Shown: in pieces, positions 25,576 through 33,870 of the stretch | Position numbering within the stretch: position 1 is the first letter of the stretch | Layout: each line of letters opens with the position of its first letter | DNA from: Asaia bogorensis_B | Lineage (GTDB): Bacteria > Pseudomonadota > Alphaproteobacteria > Acetobacterales > Acetobacteraceae | Direction: 5' to 3' (one strand) | DNA length: 64,000 nt | Assembly (NCBI RefSeq): GCF_900465315.1 | Contig: NZ_UBIX01000004.1 | Translations under genes and position numbers: made by a program | Notes under the pieces: generated by a model | The model's input: the letters and a program-made list of their open reading frames with translations, nothing else | Told to the model about the DNA's origin: nothing | Databases searched by the model: none

Positions 25576-25582
25576 ACACGCC

Positions 25583-26887
25583 TCATTTACCAATGCAGAA
25601 TTGTCCAAATATCACATCCAGAAGGGAGTCGACATCAACTTGTCCCGTCAGTCGCCCCAGGGCGCGCATGGCCAGACGCAGCGCCTCACCCCTCACTTCC
25701 GGCCAGAGCGCCTCATGAGCCTGATCGAGATAGAGCAGAGCTTCCTCGATACCAGCCCTGTGACGCGCCCGCGTCAGCGGGGCGCCCACCCCAGCGGTCA
25801 GGGCCTTGATACGCGCCCCGAGGGCCTGCTCGAAGCCCTCCATCCCCTCACCCGTCTGCACACTCAGACCCAGCGTGTTATCCATCGCCGGATACAGATC
25901 CACCTTGTTGCTGACCATCATGGCATCGGGACGCAACGGCATTTCGGCCATACCTGCCACGACGTGTAGCACCAGATCGGCATGTTCCACGTGAAACATT
26001 GCCCGGCGTATGCCTTCCGCCTCGATCTCATCCTCGGTCTCGCGCAGCCCCGCTGTATCGACCAGACGCAGCCGCACCCCCTGAAACAGCCAGTCAATCG
26101 CGATCACATCACGCGTCGTCCCTGCGCGGTGCGTGACGATCGCCGCATCATATCCGGCAAGATGGTTCAGCAGGCTCGACTTGCCGACATTAGGAGCCCC
26201 TGCAATCACCACGGTCAGGCCACGGCGAACGATCTCGCCGCGCTTGTCGGAAAGATGCGCCTTCAGGGCAGAGCGAAGGTCGTTGAGGGTGTGCGACAGG
26301 GCAAGCTCGACTGCCTCAGGCAGATCCTCGTCAGGAAAATCAATCAACGCCTCCTGATGCGCCAGCAATGTTTTCAGGCGCTCGCTCCAGCCTTCATAGA
26401 GGCGACTCAAAGCGCCGTCCGCCTGCGCAAGCGCCTGCTGACGCTGACTCTGGCTTTCGGCCTCCACCAGGTCGGCTATCGCCTCGGCCTGAAGCAGATC
26501 GAGCCTGCCTGCCTGTACGGCGCGCCGGGTAAATTCGCCCGGTTCGGCCGGTCGGGCACCAAGCGTTGTCAGGGCCATTGCCACGCGATCAATGACGGCC
26601 GGACCGGCGTGGAGGTGCAGCTCAAAGCCGTCCTCACCCGTATAGGAGCGCGGCCCCGGCAGCCAGAGCACCATCGCATCGTCCAGATGGTCGCCCTCAT
26701 GATGCAGCGCCCGCAGGCTTGCATGACGTGGCTTGGGCAGCCTTCCGCCACACAGCGACGCAAGCACCTCTTGAGCCCCGGTACCACTTGCGCGCATGAT
26801 AGCGATTGCTGCCCGCCCGGTTCCTGTCGCCAGAGCGAAGATGACCTCGCCCTTGCGCGCTACCGGGCGTTCCATCGCGTCAACCAT
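25583..26887 (-). CDS. mnmE: tRNA modification GTPase MnmE
   Basis: 434 residues (TrmE). The N-terminal tetrahydrofolate-binding domain has FALATGTGRAAIAIMRASG, the central G domain GAPNVGKSSLLNHLAG, switch DTAGLRET and NKVD, and the C-terminus ends FCIGK with the conserved cysteine. An ATG at 26875 (MERPVARKG) is an alternative start. It contains parS-type site 2, encoding the MFHVEH stretch. Confidence 0.97.
   Translation of the reverse strand: MVDAMERPVARKGEVIFALATGTGRAAIAIMRASGTGAQEVLASLCGGRLPKPRHASLRALHHEGDHLDDAMVLWLPGPRSYTGEDGFELHLHAGPAVIDRVAMALTTLGARPAEPGEFTRRAVQAGRLDLLQAEAIADLVEAESQSQRQQALAQADGALSRLYEGWSERLKTLLAHQEALIDFPDEDLPEAVELALSHTLNDLRSALKAHLSDKRGEIVRRGLTVVIAGAPNVGKSSLLNHLAGYDAAIVTHRAGTTRDVIAIDWLFQGVRLRLVDTAGLRETEDEIEAEGIRRAMFHVEHADLVLHVVAGMAEMPLRPDAMMVSNKVDLYPAMDNTLGLSVQTGEGMEGFEQALGARIKALTAGVGAPLTRARHRAGIEEALLYLDQAHEALWPEVRGEALRLAMRALGRLTGQVDVDSLLDVIFGQFCIGK
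25983..25998. other. parS: parS-type site 2 (inside mnmE)
   Basis: TGTTCCACGTGAAACA, an exact match to the classical 16-bp parS consensus first defined in B. subtilis, sitting in the mnmE coding sequence where it encodes MFHVEH on the minus strand. It lies 3.6 kb from the parB start. Confidence 0.92.
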
Positions 26888-26900
26888 GTGAATCCCTTCT

Positions 26901-27347
26901 ATGCCCCAGCTCTCGCTTCATTCCCCCATTGGCCCCCTCACCCTCAGCGAGGATGATGGCGCAATCGTTGCCCTCGACTGGGGTTGGGGGCGCGATCAGG
27001 AAAAGACGCCTCTTCTTACCCGCGCCCAGACCATGCTGGAACGCTATTTCGACGGCGAACCCGAAAGTTTCGATCTGCCTCTTGCCCCCTGGGGTACCGC
27101 CTATCGCAAAGCCGTCTGGCAGGCTTTGCGCGACGTGCCGTACGGTGAGACCATCAGCTATGCTGAACTTGCCCTCAAGGCAGGAGGCTCGGCCCGGTCG
27201 ATCGGCGGTGCTATGGCGCACAACCCCATCCCTATCCTGATCCCCTGCCACCGAGTTCTGGGGCGCAGTCATCTGGGTGGTTATTCCGGCGAAAATGGTC
27301 TGGACGACAAGCGCTATCTGCTGCGCCTGGAAGGCGTCCCGGTCTGA
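26901..27347 (+). CDS. ogt: Methylated-DNA-[protein]-cysteine S-methyltransferase
   Basis: 148 residues; O6-alkylguanine repair protein. The acceptor cysteine is in PIPILIPCHRVLG, preceded by the helix-turn-helix with the arginine finger (AGGSARSIGGAMAHN) and followed by GGYSGENGLDDKRYLLRLEG. It transfers alkyl groups from O6-alkylguanine to itself. It diverges from mnmE with only 13 bp between the starts, so their promoters must overlap the neighbouring coding sequences. Confidence 0.95.
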   Translation: MPQLSLHSPIGPLTLSEDDGAIVALDWGWGRDQEKTPLLTRAQTMLERYFDGEPESFDLPLAPWGTAYRKAVWQALRDVPYGETISYAELALKAGGSARSIGGAMAHNPIPILIPCHRVLGRSHLGGYSGENGLDDKRYLLRLEGVPV

Positions 27348-27551
27348 CCCGCTAGCCCCTTGAATACTCTCTCTTGAAGGGCAAATCTTTCCCTGCCGGA
27401 TAAAGCATATGGCGCCGTCAACTGGGGATTTTGCCCCACCGTGCCTTATGCACGCCGCGTTTTACGGCACGATCATCACTCTGCAAGCGGCAAGGGAAAA
27501 CGCGACCAGGCCGGGCGACGCCCACGGCGAAACGCCCCTTGATACCGCCCC
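27348..27551. other. Gene-free stretch before the rho terminator
   Basis: About 200 bp between ogt and the rho terminator with no credible ORF in any frame and no repeat I can recognise. Confidence 0.5.
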
Positions 27552-27595
27552 AAAAAAAAACCGCCGGAAGCGTGAGCCTCCGGCGGTTTTTCGTG
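27552..27595 (-). terminator. Rho-independent terminator after rho (bidirectional)
   Basis: CCGCCGGA arms pair across a short loop (27561-27586). On the minus strand the stem is followed by nine T residues, ending rho; on the plus strand TTTTT follows, so it can also end ogt transcription. Confidence 0.9.
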
Positions 27596-27609
27596 ACCTG
27601 CAGACCAGA

Positions 27610-28905
27610 TCAGTTGTTCATGGCGTCGAAGAAATCCTGGTTCGTCTTGCTGTATTTCAGCTTGTCGAGCAGGAAGTCCATGGCATCCATCGTCCCCATG
27701 GGCGACAGGATGCGACGCAGGACCCACATCTTCGAGAGCGACGCACGATCGACAAGGAGTTCTTCCTTACGCGTGCCCGACTTGGTGATGTCGATTGCCG
27801 GGAAGGTGCGCTTGTCGGCAAGCTTGCGATCGAGGATGAGTTCGGAGTTACCCGTACCCTTGAACTCTTCGAAGATCACTTCGTCCATACGGCTGCCCGT
27901 ATCGATCAGCGCGGTGGCGATGATGGTGAGCGAACCGCCCTCTTCGATGTTACGCGCTGCGCCAAAGAAGCGCTTGGGGCGCTGCAGGGCGTTGGCATCC
28001 ACACCACCGGTCAACACCTTGCCCGATGAGGGGACAACGGTGTTGTAGGCGCGCGCCAGGCGGGTGATCGAGTCGAGAAGAATCACGACATCGCGCTTGT
28101 GCTCAACCAGGCGCTTGGCCTTTTCAAGCACCATTTCAGTCACCTGCACGTGGCGGGTCGCGGGCTCGTCGAAGGTCGAGGACACGACTTCGCCGCGCAC
28201 CGAGCGGGCCATGTCGGTCACTTCCTCAGGCCGCTCATCGATCAGCAGAACGATCAGGAACACATCGGGGTGGTTGGCGGAAATCGACGAGGCGATGCTC
28301 TGCAGCATTACGGTCTTGCCGGTGCGAGGCGGGGCCACAATCAGGGCGCGCTGGCCCATACCGATCGGGGCGACAAGGTCGATCACGCGCGGCGTATAGT
28401 CGCGCTGGTCTTTCTTGCCCTTTCCGGTGGGCTGAGGCTCGGGTGCACCGGCCTGCTCGACTTCCATACGCAGGCGACGCTCGGGATAGAGCGGCGTCAG
28501 ATTGTCGAAGTTGATGCGCTGACGAACCGCGTCAGGCTCTTCGAAATTGATGGTGTTGACCTTGAGCAGCGAGAAGTAACGCTCGCCATCACGCGGGGCA
28601 CGGATCTGCCCCTCAACCGTATCACCGGGACGCAGGCTGAAGCGACGGACCTGGGCAGGCGAGATATAGATGTCGTCAGGGCCGGGCAGGTAATTGGCTT
28701 CAGGCGAGCGCAGGAAGCCGAACCCATCGGGCAGAATTTCCAGCGTGCCTTCGCCGTAGATGGCCTGATCATTATCCGCCAGGGTCTTGAGAATGGCGAA
28801 CATGATGTCCTGCTTGCGCATCGAGGAAGCATTCTCGATTTGCAGCTCTTCAGCATAGGCCAGCAGATCGGCAGGTGTTTTTTTCTTGAGTTCAGCAAGA
28901 TGCAT
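27610..28905 (-). CDS. rho: Transcription termination factor Rho
   Basis: Hexameric RNA helicase. N-terminal Rho-N HLAELKKKTPADLLAYAEEL, the RNA-binding cold-shock-like domain (GFGFLRSPEANYLPGPDDIY), Walker A in APPRTGKTVMLQSIA, Q-loop and R-loop, and LTGGVDANALQRPKRFFGAA. The frame remains open 54 codons upstream to 29067, but the ATG at 28905 with AAGGCGC upstream matches the family start and gives 431 residues. Confidence 0.97.
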   Translation of the reverse strand: MHLAELKKKTPADLLAYAEELQIENASSMRKQDIMFAILKTLADNDQAIYGEGTLEILPDGFGFLRSPEANYLPGPDDIYISPAQVRRFSLRPGDTVEGQIRAPRDGERYFSLLKVNTINFEEPDAVRQRINFDNLTPLYPERRLRMEVEQAGAPEPQPTGKGKKDQRDYTPRVIDLVAPIGMGQRALIVAPPRTGKTVMLQSIASSISANHPDVFLIVLLIDERPEEVTDMARSVRGEVVSSTFDEPATRHVQVTEMVLEKAKRLVEHKRDVVILLDSITRLARAYNTVVPSSGKVLTGGVDANALQRPKRFFGAARNIEEGGSLTIIATALIDTGSRMDEVIFEEFKGTGNSELILDRKLADKRTFPAIDITKSGTRKEELLVDRASLSKMWVLRRILSPMGTMDAMDFLLDKLKYSKTNQDFFDAMNN

Positions 28906-29127
28906 GAAAAGCGCCTTAGATGGGCTATAGTCCACTGCCCGGACGATTTGGCATCGTGACCGTGACAGATGATCGATCGTGAAAGAATGCCCCGTCAGAT
29001 GGGCCGCAGAACCGGGCCCGACGATGAGCGAAGACGAAAGGGTCTTGAAAAAGGCCGCATGAATCAAGACAGGCGGCTCTTGCGTCTCAATCTAGTGAGA
29101 AATAACGCTTTCTGTCAATAGTTCCGA
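28906..29127 (-). promoter_or_regulatory. Long rho leader region
   Basis: About 220 bp between the rho ATG and the next minus-strand gene. rho is autoregulated through its leader in several bacteria; here the leader keeps one frame open in phase with rho but without family-like sequence. I see no clear -35/-10 or attenuator. Regulatory role is inference. Confidence 0.35.
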
Positions 29128-29694
29128 TCAACCGCGCCATGGCCGCATCATGTATTGACCCGACCTTGCCTCCGATGCGGCCAACCCCGGAAGAATGAAA
29201 ACCAGAGGAGAGGGTTTCACCTTCTCGGCATAGGCACCAGAAATCATGGCTGGCGCGCATTGGCCGTCAAGATGCAGGGGCTTGGGCAGAGCAATATCGA
29301 TTGTACAGGGTACCGGCCCGCTGAAACTGGCAGCAGGCTGGTAGCGCGATTGCGTGACGTCCTGCGCGGTCAATGCGCCAGTGAGAGGCGCTGCCTGCAG
29401 GGGGCGGTTATCCGCATCAAGCGCGACGAATTCGCCCTGCAGACGATTACCCTCAATGTGATACCCAACCAGAATCCGTGTCGGCTGACGGCCAGTATAG
29501 CCGGGGGCCTGACGAAAGCCGGGGGCCGTGGCGCTGTCGCCCTCATACTTCAGAGGCTCCCGGGCAAGACGATCAAGCATCTGTTGCGCCTGCTCGCTGG
29601 TGGGCTGCAAGGCGCGTCCCGCCTCACTCGCCATGACAGGCTGGGCAGCGAGGGTGACGCACATGATCGGAAGGGAAAGGGCAAGGCGCTTCAC
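29128..29694 (-). CDS. Exported protein of unknown function
   Basis: 188 residues from a GTG at 29694 that overlaps the corA stop by 4 bp (GTGA); longer ATG starts (29796, 29715) lie inside corA and are less likely. The N-terminus KRLALSLPIMCVTLAAQPVM is a signal peptide with likely cleavage after VMA. The mature part has a GYHIEGNRLQGEFVALD strand pattern and a YMMRPWRG end; no domain recognised. Translational coupling to corA suggests a linked envelope role, but nothing shows it. Confidence 0.75.
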   Translation of the reverse strand: MKRLALSLPIMCVTLAAQPVMASEAGRALQPTSEQAQQMLDRLAREPLKYEGDSATAPGFRQAPGYTGRQPTRILVGYHIEGNRLQGEFVALDADNRPLQAAPLTGALTAQDVTQSRYQPAASFSGPVPCTIDIALPKPLHLDGQCAPAMISGAYAEKVKPSPLVFILPGLAASEARSGQYMMRPWRG

Positions 29695-30677
29695 GTTGAG
29701 CGATCTCCAAACCATCCACGGCGCCAGAAAATGAAGAGAGGCAGCAGCACCGAGGCAAGCATAAGGCATAACGCATAATAATAGCCGTAATGCCATTCAA
29801 GTTCCGGCATGACCTTGAAATTCATCCCGTAAATACCTGCCAGCAGGGTTGGGGTGATGCCCACAAAGCTGACAACCGTGAGCAGCTTCATCCCGTCATT
29901 CTGGTCGATACTGATGAAGCCGAGCGTCGCATCCAGCAGGAACTGCACCTTGACGGTCATCTGCGCCACGTAATCGTTCAGTGAGGCAACGTCGCGCCCG
30001 AGAATACGCAGCCGGGTCTGAAGGGCCTCGCGAAACTCGAAATACCGTGCATCACCCAGATACATGCCAATGCGGTCCACCCCCAGCAGGCTCTCCCTGA
30101 TGGAAGAGGTAAGGTCACCGCTCTCGCCAAGCTCACGCAGGGTCTGTCGCAATATATTGGCGTTGCGTACATGGCGGTTCGGACGTTTGGGCGCAAAGAC
30201 CGTCCGTGAGATCGTATCGAGCGTATGCCCGTCATTTTCCAGAATATCGGCCAGACGGTTCACGATCGTCTCAAGCAGATGAATGGTCAGCTCCGGCACA
30301 TCGGAAAGCGCAAAATCGGCGTCATTGGACGCAAGGTCACGGCTCATGGTCTCGAAGGCGGTGTAGCTGGAATAGCGCAGGGTGATCAGCCGGTCCGGCG
30401 AGACGATCATACCCACGGGCCATGCCGTCAGCCGCCCATCGATCACCCGCACCAGGGGCATGGAAAGATAGATCACATCCCCGCGCCGGTAGTGGCGTGA
30501 GGAACTTTCGATCTCTTCCAGTGCGGCCCTGCGCGGCAGGGTCAGCCCGGTCACGGCTTCCGCAAGGCGTATCTCATCCTCATTGGGCTCCACCAGATCG
30601 AGCCAGGACACGCCTTTCGCATCATCGGCTGCCAGAATTTCGTGGACCGGCTGCCCGACCGGGTGCGCTAGAAACAT
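29691..30677 (-). CDS. corA: CorA family Mg2+ (Co2+/Ni2+) transporter
   Basis: 328 residues: a large N-terminal cytoplasmic domain, then two C-terminal transmembrane helices with the selectivity motif YGMNF between them (AGIYGMNFKVMPELEWHYGY). It forms a pentameric magnesium channel. The C-terminus ends KKR-like WRRGWFGDRST. Divergent from trpB; coupled by GTGA to the following exported protein. Confidence 0.93.
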   Translation of the reverse strand: MFLAHPVGQPVHEILAADDAKGVSWLDLVEPNEDEIRLAEAVTGLTLPRRAALEEIESSSRHYRRGDVIYLSMPLVRVIDGRLTAWPVGMIVSPDRLITLRYSSYTAFETMSRDLASNDADFALSDVPELTIHLLETIVNRLADILENDGHTLDTISRTVFAPKRPNRHVRNANILRQTLRELGESGDLTSSIRESLLGVDRIGMYLGDARYFEFREALQTRLRILGRDVASLNDYVAQMTVKVQFLLDATLGFISIDQNDGMKLLTVVSFVGITPTLLAGIYGMNFKVMPELEWHYGYYYALCLMLASVLLPLFIFWRRGWFGDRST

Positions 30678-30801
30678 CTGGTTTTCCTCTCTGGTTCAGG
30701 CGCTTTCACCCAGCGGGTCGGGAATGGACGCAACGCCGCCCCTCTGGTATCGCAGAAACCCGCTCGCCATGTCGATCCATGCCCCGGACAGGATAATTTT
30801 C

Positions 30802-32028
30802 ATGAGCTCTGAAGTCCCGCCCCGCCCCAACAGCCTGCGCAACGGCCCCGATCAACGGGGGCGCTTCGGTAGTTTTGGTGGCCAGTTCGTTGCAGAAACA
30901 CTCATGCCTCTGGTGCAGGATCTGTCGGATGCCTACCAGGCAGCCAAGGCAGACCCGGAATTCCGACGTGAGCTGGATTACTATTTCCGCGATTACGTCG
31001 GCCGCCCCAGTCCGCTCTGGCATGCCAAGCGCCTGAGCGACGAACTCGGCGGCGCGAAAATCTATCTCAAGCGTGAAGAGCTCAACCATACCGGCTCGCA
31101 CAAGCTCAACAATGTGATGGGCCAGATCCTCCTGGCACGCCGCATGGGCAAGACGCGCATCGTGGCCGAGACGGGTGCAGGACAGCATGGCGTGGCCACC
31201 GCCACGGTCTGCGCGTTGTTCGGCCTGAAATGCACGGTCTATATGGGCGCCGTCGATGTCGAGCGGCAAAAACCCAACGTATTCCGCATGCATCTGCTCG
31301 GTGCCGAGGTGCATCCGGTAACGGCAGGGTCAGGCACGCTCAAGGATGCCATGAACGAGGCCATGCGCGACTGGGTTGCCAATGTGCATGACACATACTT
31401 CCTTGTCGGCACGGTGGCCGGGCCGCATCCCTATCCGGAGATGGTGCGCGACTTCCAGTCAATCATCGGCGTCGAAACGCGCGAGCAGATGATGGCCGTC
31501 GAGGGGCGCCTGCCCGATGTGCTGGTGGCCGCCATTGGCGGTGGCTCCAACGCCATGGGCCTGTTCCATCCCTTCCTCGACGATGAATCCGTGCGCCTGA
31601 TTGGGGTCGAGGCCGCAGGTCATGGGCTGGATAGCGGCTTTACCGCAGCGTCCATCTCCCGTGGTCGCTCGGGCGTGCTGCATGGCAATCGCACCTATCT
31701 GCTGCAGGACGAATTCGGCCAGATTGCCGAAGCCCATTCGATCAGCGCCGGGCTGGACTATCCCGGCATCGGGCCGGAGCACTCCTGGCTGAACGATATC
31801 GGACGCGCCGAGTATGTGGGTGTGACTGACAAGGAGGCGCTGGAGGCCTTCCAGCTTCTGACACGTACCGAAGGTATTATCCCGGCGCTCGAATGTGCGC
31901 ATGGTCTGGCTCATGTTATGAAAATCGCCCCCTCCATGTCGCCGGACCAGATTATCGTTCTCAATCTGTCGGGCCGTGGCGACAAGGATATCTTTACCGT
32001 CGCCGAGCATCTGGGAGTTGCGCTGTGA
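30802..32028 (+). CDS. trpB: Tryptophan synthase beta chain
   Basis: 408 residues. TrpB joins indole and serine using pyridoxal phosphate; the PLP lysine is in NHTGSHKLNN, the phosphate-binding loop is GGGSNAMG, and RGRFGSFGGQFVAETLMP is a typical start. Start chosen at the ATG at 30802 with AGGAT upstream; the open frame to 30583 is inside the divergent corA region. It overlaps trpA by GTGA. trpF is not adjacent, unlike in many alphaproteobacteria. Confidence 0.97.
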   Translation: MSSEVPPRPNSLRNGPDQRGRFGSFGGQFVAETLMPLVQDLSDAYQAAKADPEFRRELDYYFRDYVGRPSPLWHAKRLSDELGGAKIYLKREELNHTGSHKLNNVMGQILLARRMGKTRIVAETGAGQHGVATATVCALFGLKCTVYMGAVDVERQKPNVFRMHLLGAEVHPVTAGSGTLKDAMNEAMRDWVANVHDTYFLVGTVAGPHPYPEMVRDFQSIIGVETREQMMAVEGRLPDVLVAAIGGGSNAMGLFHPFLDDESVRLIGVEAAGHGLDSGFTAASISRGRSGVLHGNRTYLLQDEFGQIAEAHSISAGLDYPGIGPEHSWLNDIGRAEYVGVTDKEALEAFQLLTRTEGIIPALECAHGLAHVMKIAPSMSPDQIIVLNLSGRGDKDIFTVAEHLGVAL

Positions 32029-32840
32029 GTCGTATCAAGGCCCGTTTTGAATCGCTCAAGGCAGCAGGGCGCGGCGCGCTCATTCCCTACCTTCAGGCCT
32101 ATGACCCGGATCTGGAAACCTCTCTCGCCCTGCTCAAGGGCATGCCTGCGGCGGGGGCCGATCTGATCGAGATCGGGGTGCCCTTCTCCGATCCATCCGC
32201 CGATGGCCCGACCATTCAGGCGGCCGCACTACGTGGCCTCAAGGCAGGCGCCACGCTGGCCGGGGTGCTCGATATGGTGCGCGCCTTCCGCGAGACGGAT
32301 AACGAGACGCCGATCATCCTGATGGGCTATCTCAACCCCATCGACAGTTACGGCCCTGCACGCTTCTGCACCGATGCCGCTAAGGCGGGTGTCGATGGTC
32401 TGATCATCGTCGACCTTCCCAAGGAAGAGAGCGATCTGCTGTCAGGAGACGCGCAACGCTGCGGGCTGGATATCATCCAGCTGGTTGCCCCGAACACGCC
32501 CGACAGCCGCTTGCCCTATCTGCTCGATACCGCATCGGGCTTCATCTATTACGTGAGCATCACCGGCATTACGGGCACGCGCACTGCGAGCACCGATGAG
32601 CTCGCTGCAGCGCTCCCGCGCCTGCGTGCCGTCAGCCCGCTGCCGGTTGCCATTGGCTTTGGCATTCGCACTCCGGAACAGGCCGCGCAGGCGGCTTCGG
32701 TGGGTGATGCCGCAGTCGTGGCCTCGGCGCTGATCGCGACACTCGCCGGCACGCTGGAGGATGGAAAGGCAACCGCAGAGAGCGTTCCGTCCGTTCTGGG
32801 TCAGCTGGCAGACATCGCCAAGGCCGTTCGCCAGAACTGA
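32025..32840 (+). CDS. trpA: Tryptophan synthase alpha chain
   Basis: 271 residues from a GTG at 32025 overlapping the trpB stop by 4 bp. TrpA cleaves indole-glycerol phosphate: catalytic Glu in DLIEIGVPFSDPSADGP, the active-site Asp in ILMGYLNPI-neighbouring loops, YVSITGITGTR and the phosphate-binding IGFGIRTPEQA are all present. Tight coupling with trpB fits the alpha2-beta2 complex with its indole tunnel. Confidence 0.97.
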   Translation: MSRIKARFESLKAAGRGALIPYLQAYDPDLETSLALLKGMPAAGADLIEIGVPFSDPSADGPTIQAAALRGLKAGATLAGVLDMVRAFRETDNETPIILMGYLNPIDSYGPARFCTDAAKAGVDGLIIVDLPKEESDLLSGDAQRCGLDIIQLVAPNTPDSRLPYLLDTASGFIYYVSITGITGTRTASTDELAAALPRLRAVSPLPVAIGFGIRTPEQAAQAASVGDAAVVASALIATLAGTLEDGKATAESVPSVLGQLADIAKAVRQN

Positions 32841-32875
32841 GCAGCGCTCGGCACGGGTAAACTGAGATAAAAAAA

Positions 32876-32909
32876 GGCCGCCCCGACACAGTGTCGGGGC
32901 GGCCTTTTT
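32876..32909. terminator. Strong bidirectional terminator after trpA
   Basis: A 14-bp perfect inverted repeat (32876-32889 with 32891-32904), with AAAAA on the left and TTTTT on the right. It serves trpA on the plus strand and the convergent HdeD-like gene on the minus strand. Confidence 0.95.
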
Positions 32910-32931
32910 CATGCGACGCGAGGACGGGATC

Positions 32932-33609
32932 TCAGCGGCCGTCGCGCTTGAGCGACATGCCGAACGCCATTGCGGAGATACCGCCGAAGATCAGCTCGAT
33001 GGCGATGAATGTGCCGATAAGCCAGAGCCCGGACCATGGCAGGGTAACGAAGATGAACACCCCGGTGAACAAGGCAACCGCCGCGCTCAGAATCATCGTC
33101 CACCAGTTGGCCACGTGGCGATGGCCCAGCGCCCAGAGCCCCCTCATTACGCCTGAGGCCATAAAGCACCCGGCCAGAAATGCTGTCAGAAACAGTGATC
33201 CCGTTTCAGGCTCCTGAATGAGAAGGATACCACCCAGAATGTAGAGAAACCCCATCAACGCAGTGATCCAGAAGCGTGATCCCGGCACGTCACGATGGGC
33301 AAAACTTTGCGCCAGATAGGCGACCCCCGAGAAAATGAGCAACATGCCAATAACGACGATGCTCGCCAGCGTGGTCACAACGGTATCGAGAAACGCAAAC
33401 ACACCAAGCAATATGAGGGCGGCCCCGATACCAATAAACCAGTTTGGTTTCAGCTTTGGCATAAAGGGGGGCAGACCCGGGATACCGCCTCCAGGAAAGC
33501 TCCCGCCTGTGAAGATCCTGCCAGGCAATTCATCGCTGCGCGAGATGTTGCCCGGATCATTGTCGCCGGGGGGTTTGTTTTCCGCGGTATTGCCAAAACC
33601 AGACATCAC
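32932..33609 (-). CDS. HdeD-like (DUF308) membrane protein
   Basis: 225 residues. A 45-residue Gly/Pro/Asp-rich cytoplasmic N-terminus precedes about six transmembrane helices with short loops (for example FIGIGAALILLGVFAFLDTV), the DUF308/HdeD pattern. HdeD contributes to acid resistance at high cell density in E. coli; such a role would suit an acid-producing bacterium but is not shown here. A basic end LKRDGR follows the last helix. Confidence 0.85.
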   Translation of the reverse strand: MMSGFGNTAENKPPGDNDPGNISRSDELPGRIFTGGSFPGGGIPGLPPFMPKLKPNWFIGIGAALILLGVFAFLDTVVTTLASIVVIGMLLIFSGVAYLAQSFAHRDVPGSRFWITALMGFLYILGGILLIQEPETGSLFLTAFLAGCFMASGVMRGLWALGHRHVANWWTMILSAAVALFTGVFIFVTLPWSGLWLIGTFIAIELIFGGISAMAFGMSLKRDGR

Positions 33610-33721
33610 TTTTTACCTTTCTTTATTATCACTACGCACGAGGCAGGCCGCAGACAGCAAGGCAGAGCCTTAAAGAATACGTGACCCACCAGCGGCGCCT
33701 GTCTCCCCTGGAACCGGGCGA

Positions 33722-33737
33722 TGTTTCACGTGGAACA
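33722..33737. other. parS: parS-type site 3 (intergenic)
   Basis: TGTTTCACGTGGAACA, whose reverse complement TGTTCCACGTGAAACA is an exact classical parS. It lies in the gap between the HdeD-like gene and the acyltransferase, 11 kb from parB. Confidence 0.92.
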
Positions 33738-33870
33738 TTGCCCACGGCTTCGCTGCACAAAATGTGATCGATGCATCCTGCTGCCATCAGTACATATTGA
33801 CCAGTCATCGCACCCAGGATCGCAGGTCGGGAGATTGTCACATTTGCCTCCTGACAGTATTGAACACTGC

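Noticed and set aside
28906..29067. N-terminal extension of Rho by 54 codons
   Set aside because: The extra sequence is unlike Rho N-termini and the ATG at 28905 has a ribosome binding site and the family start.
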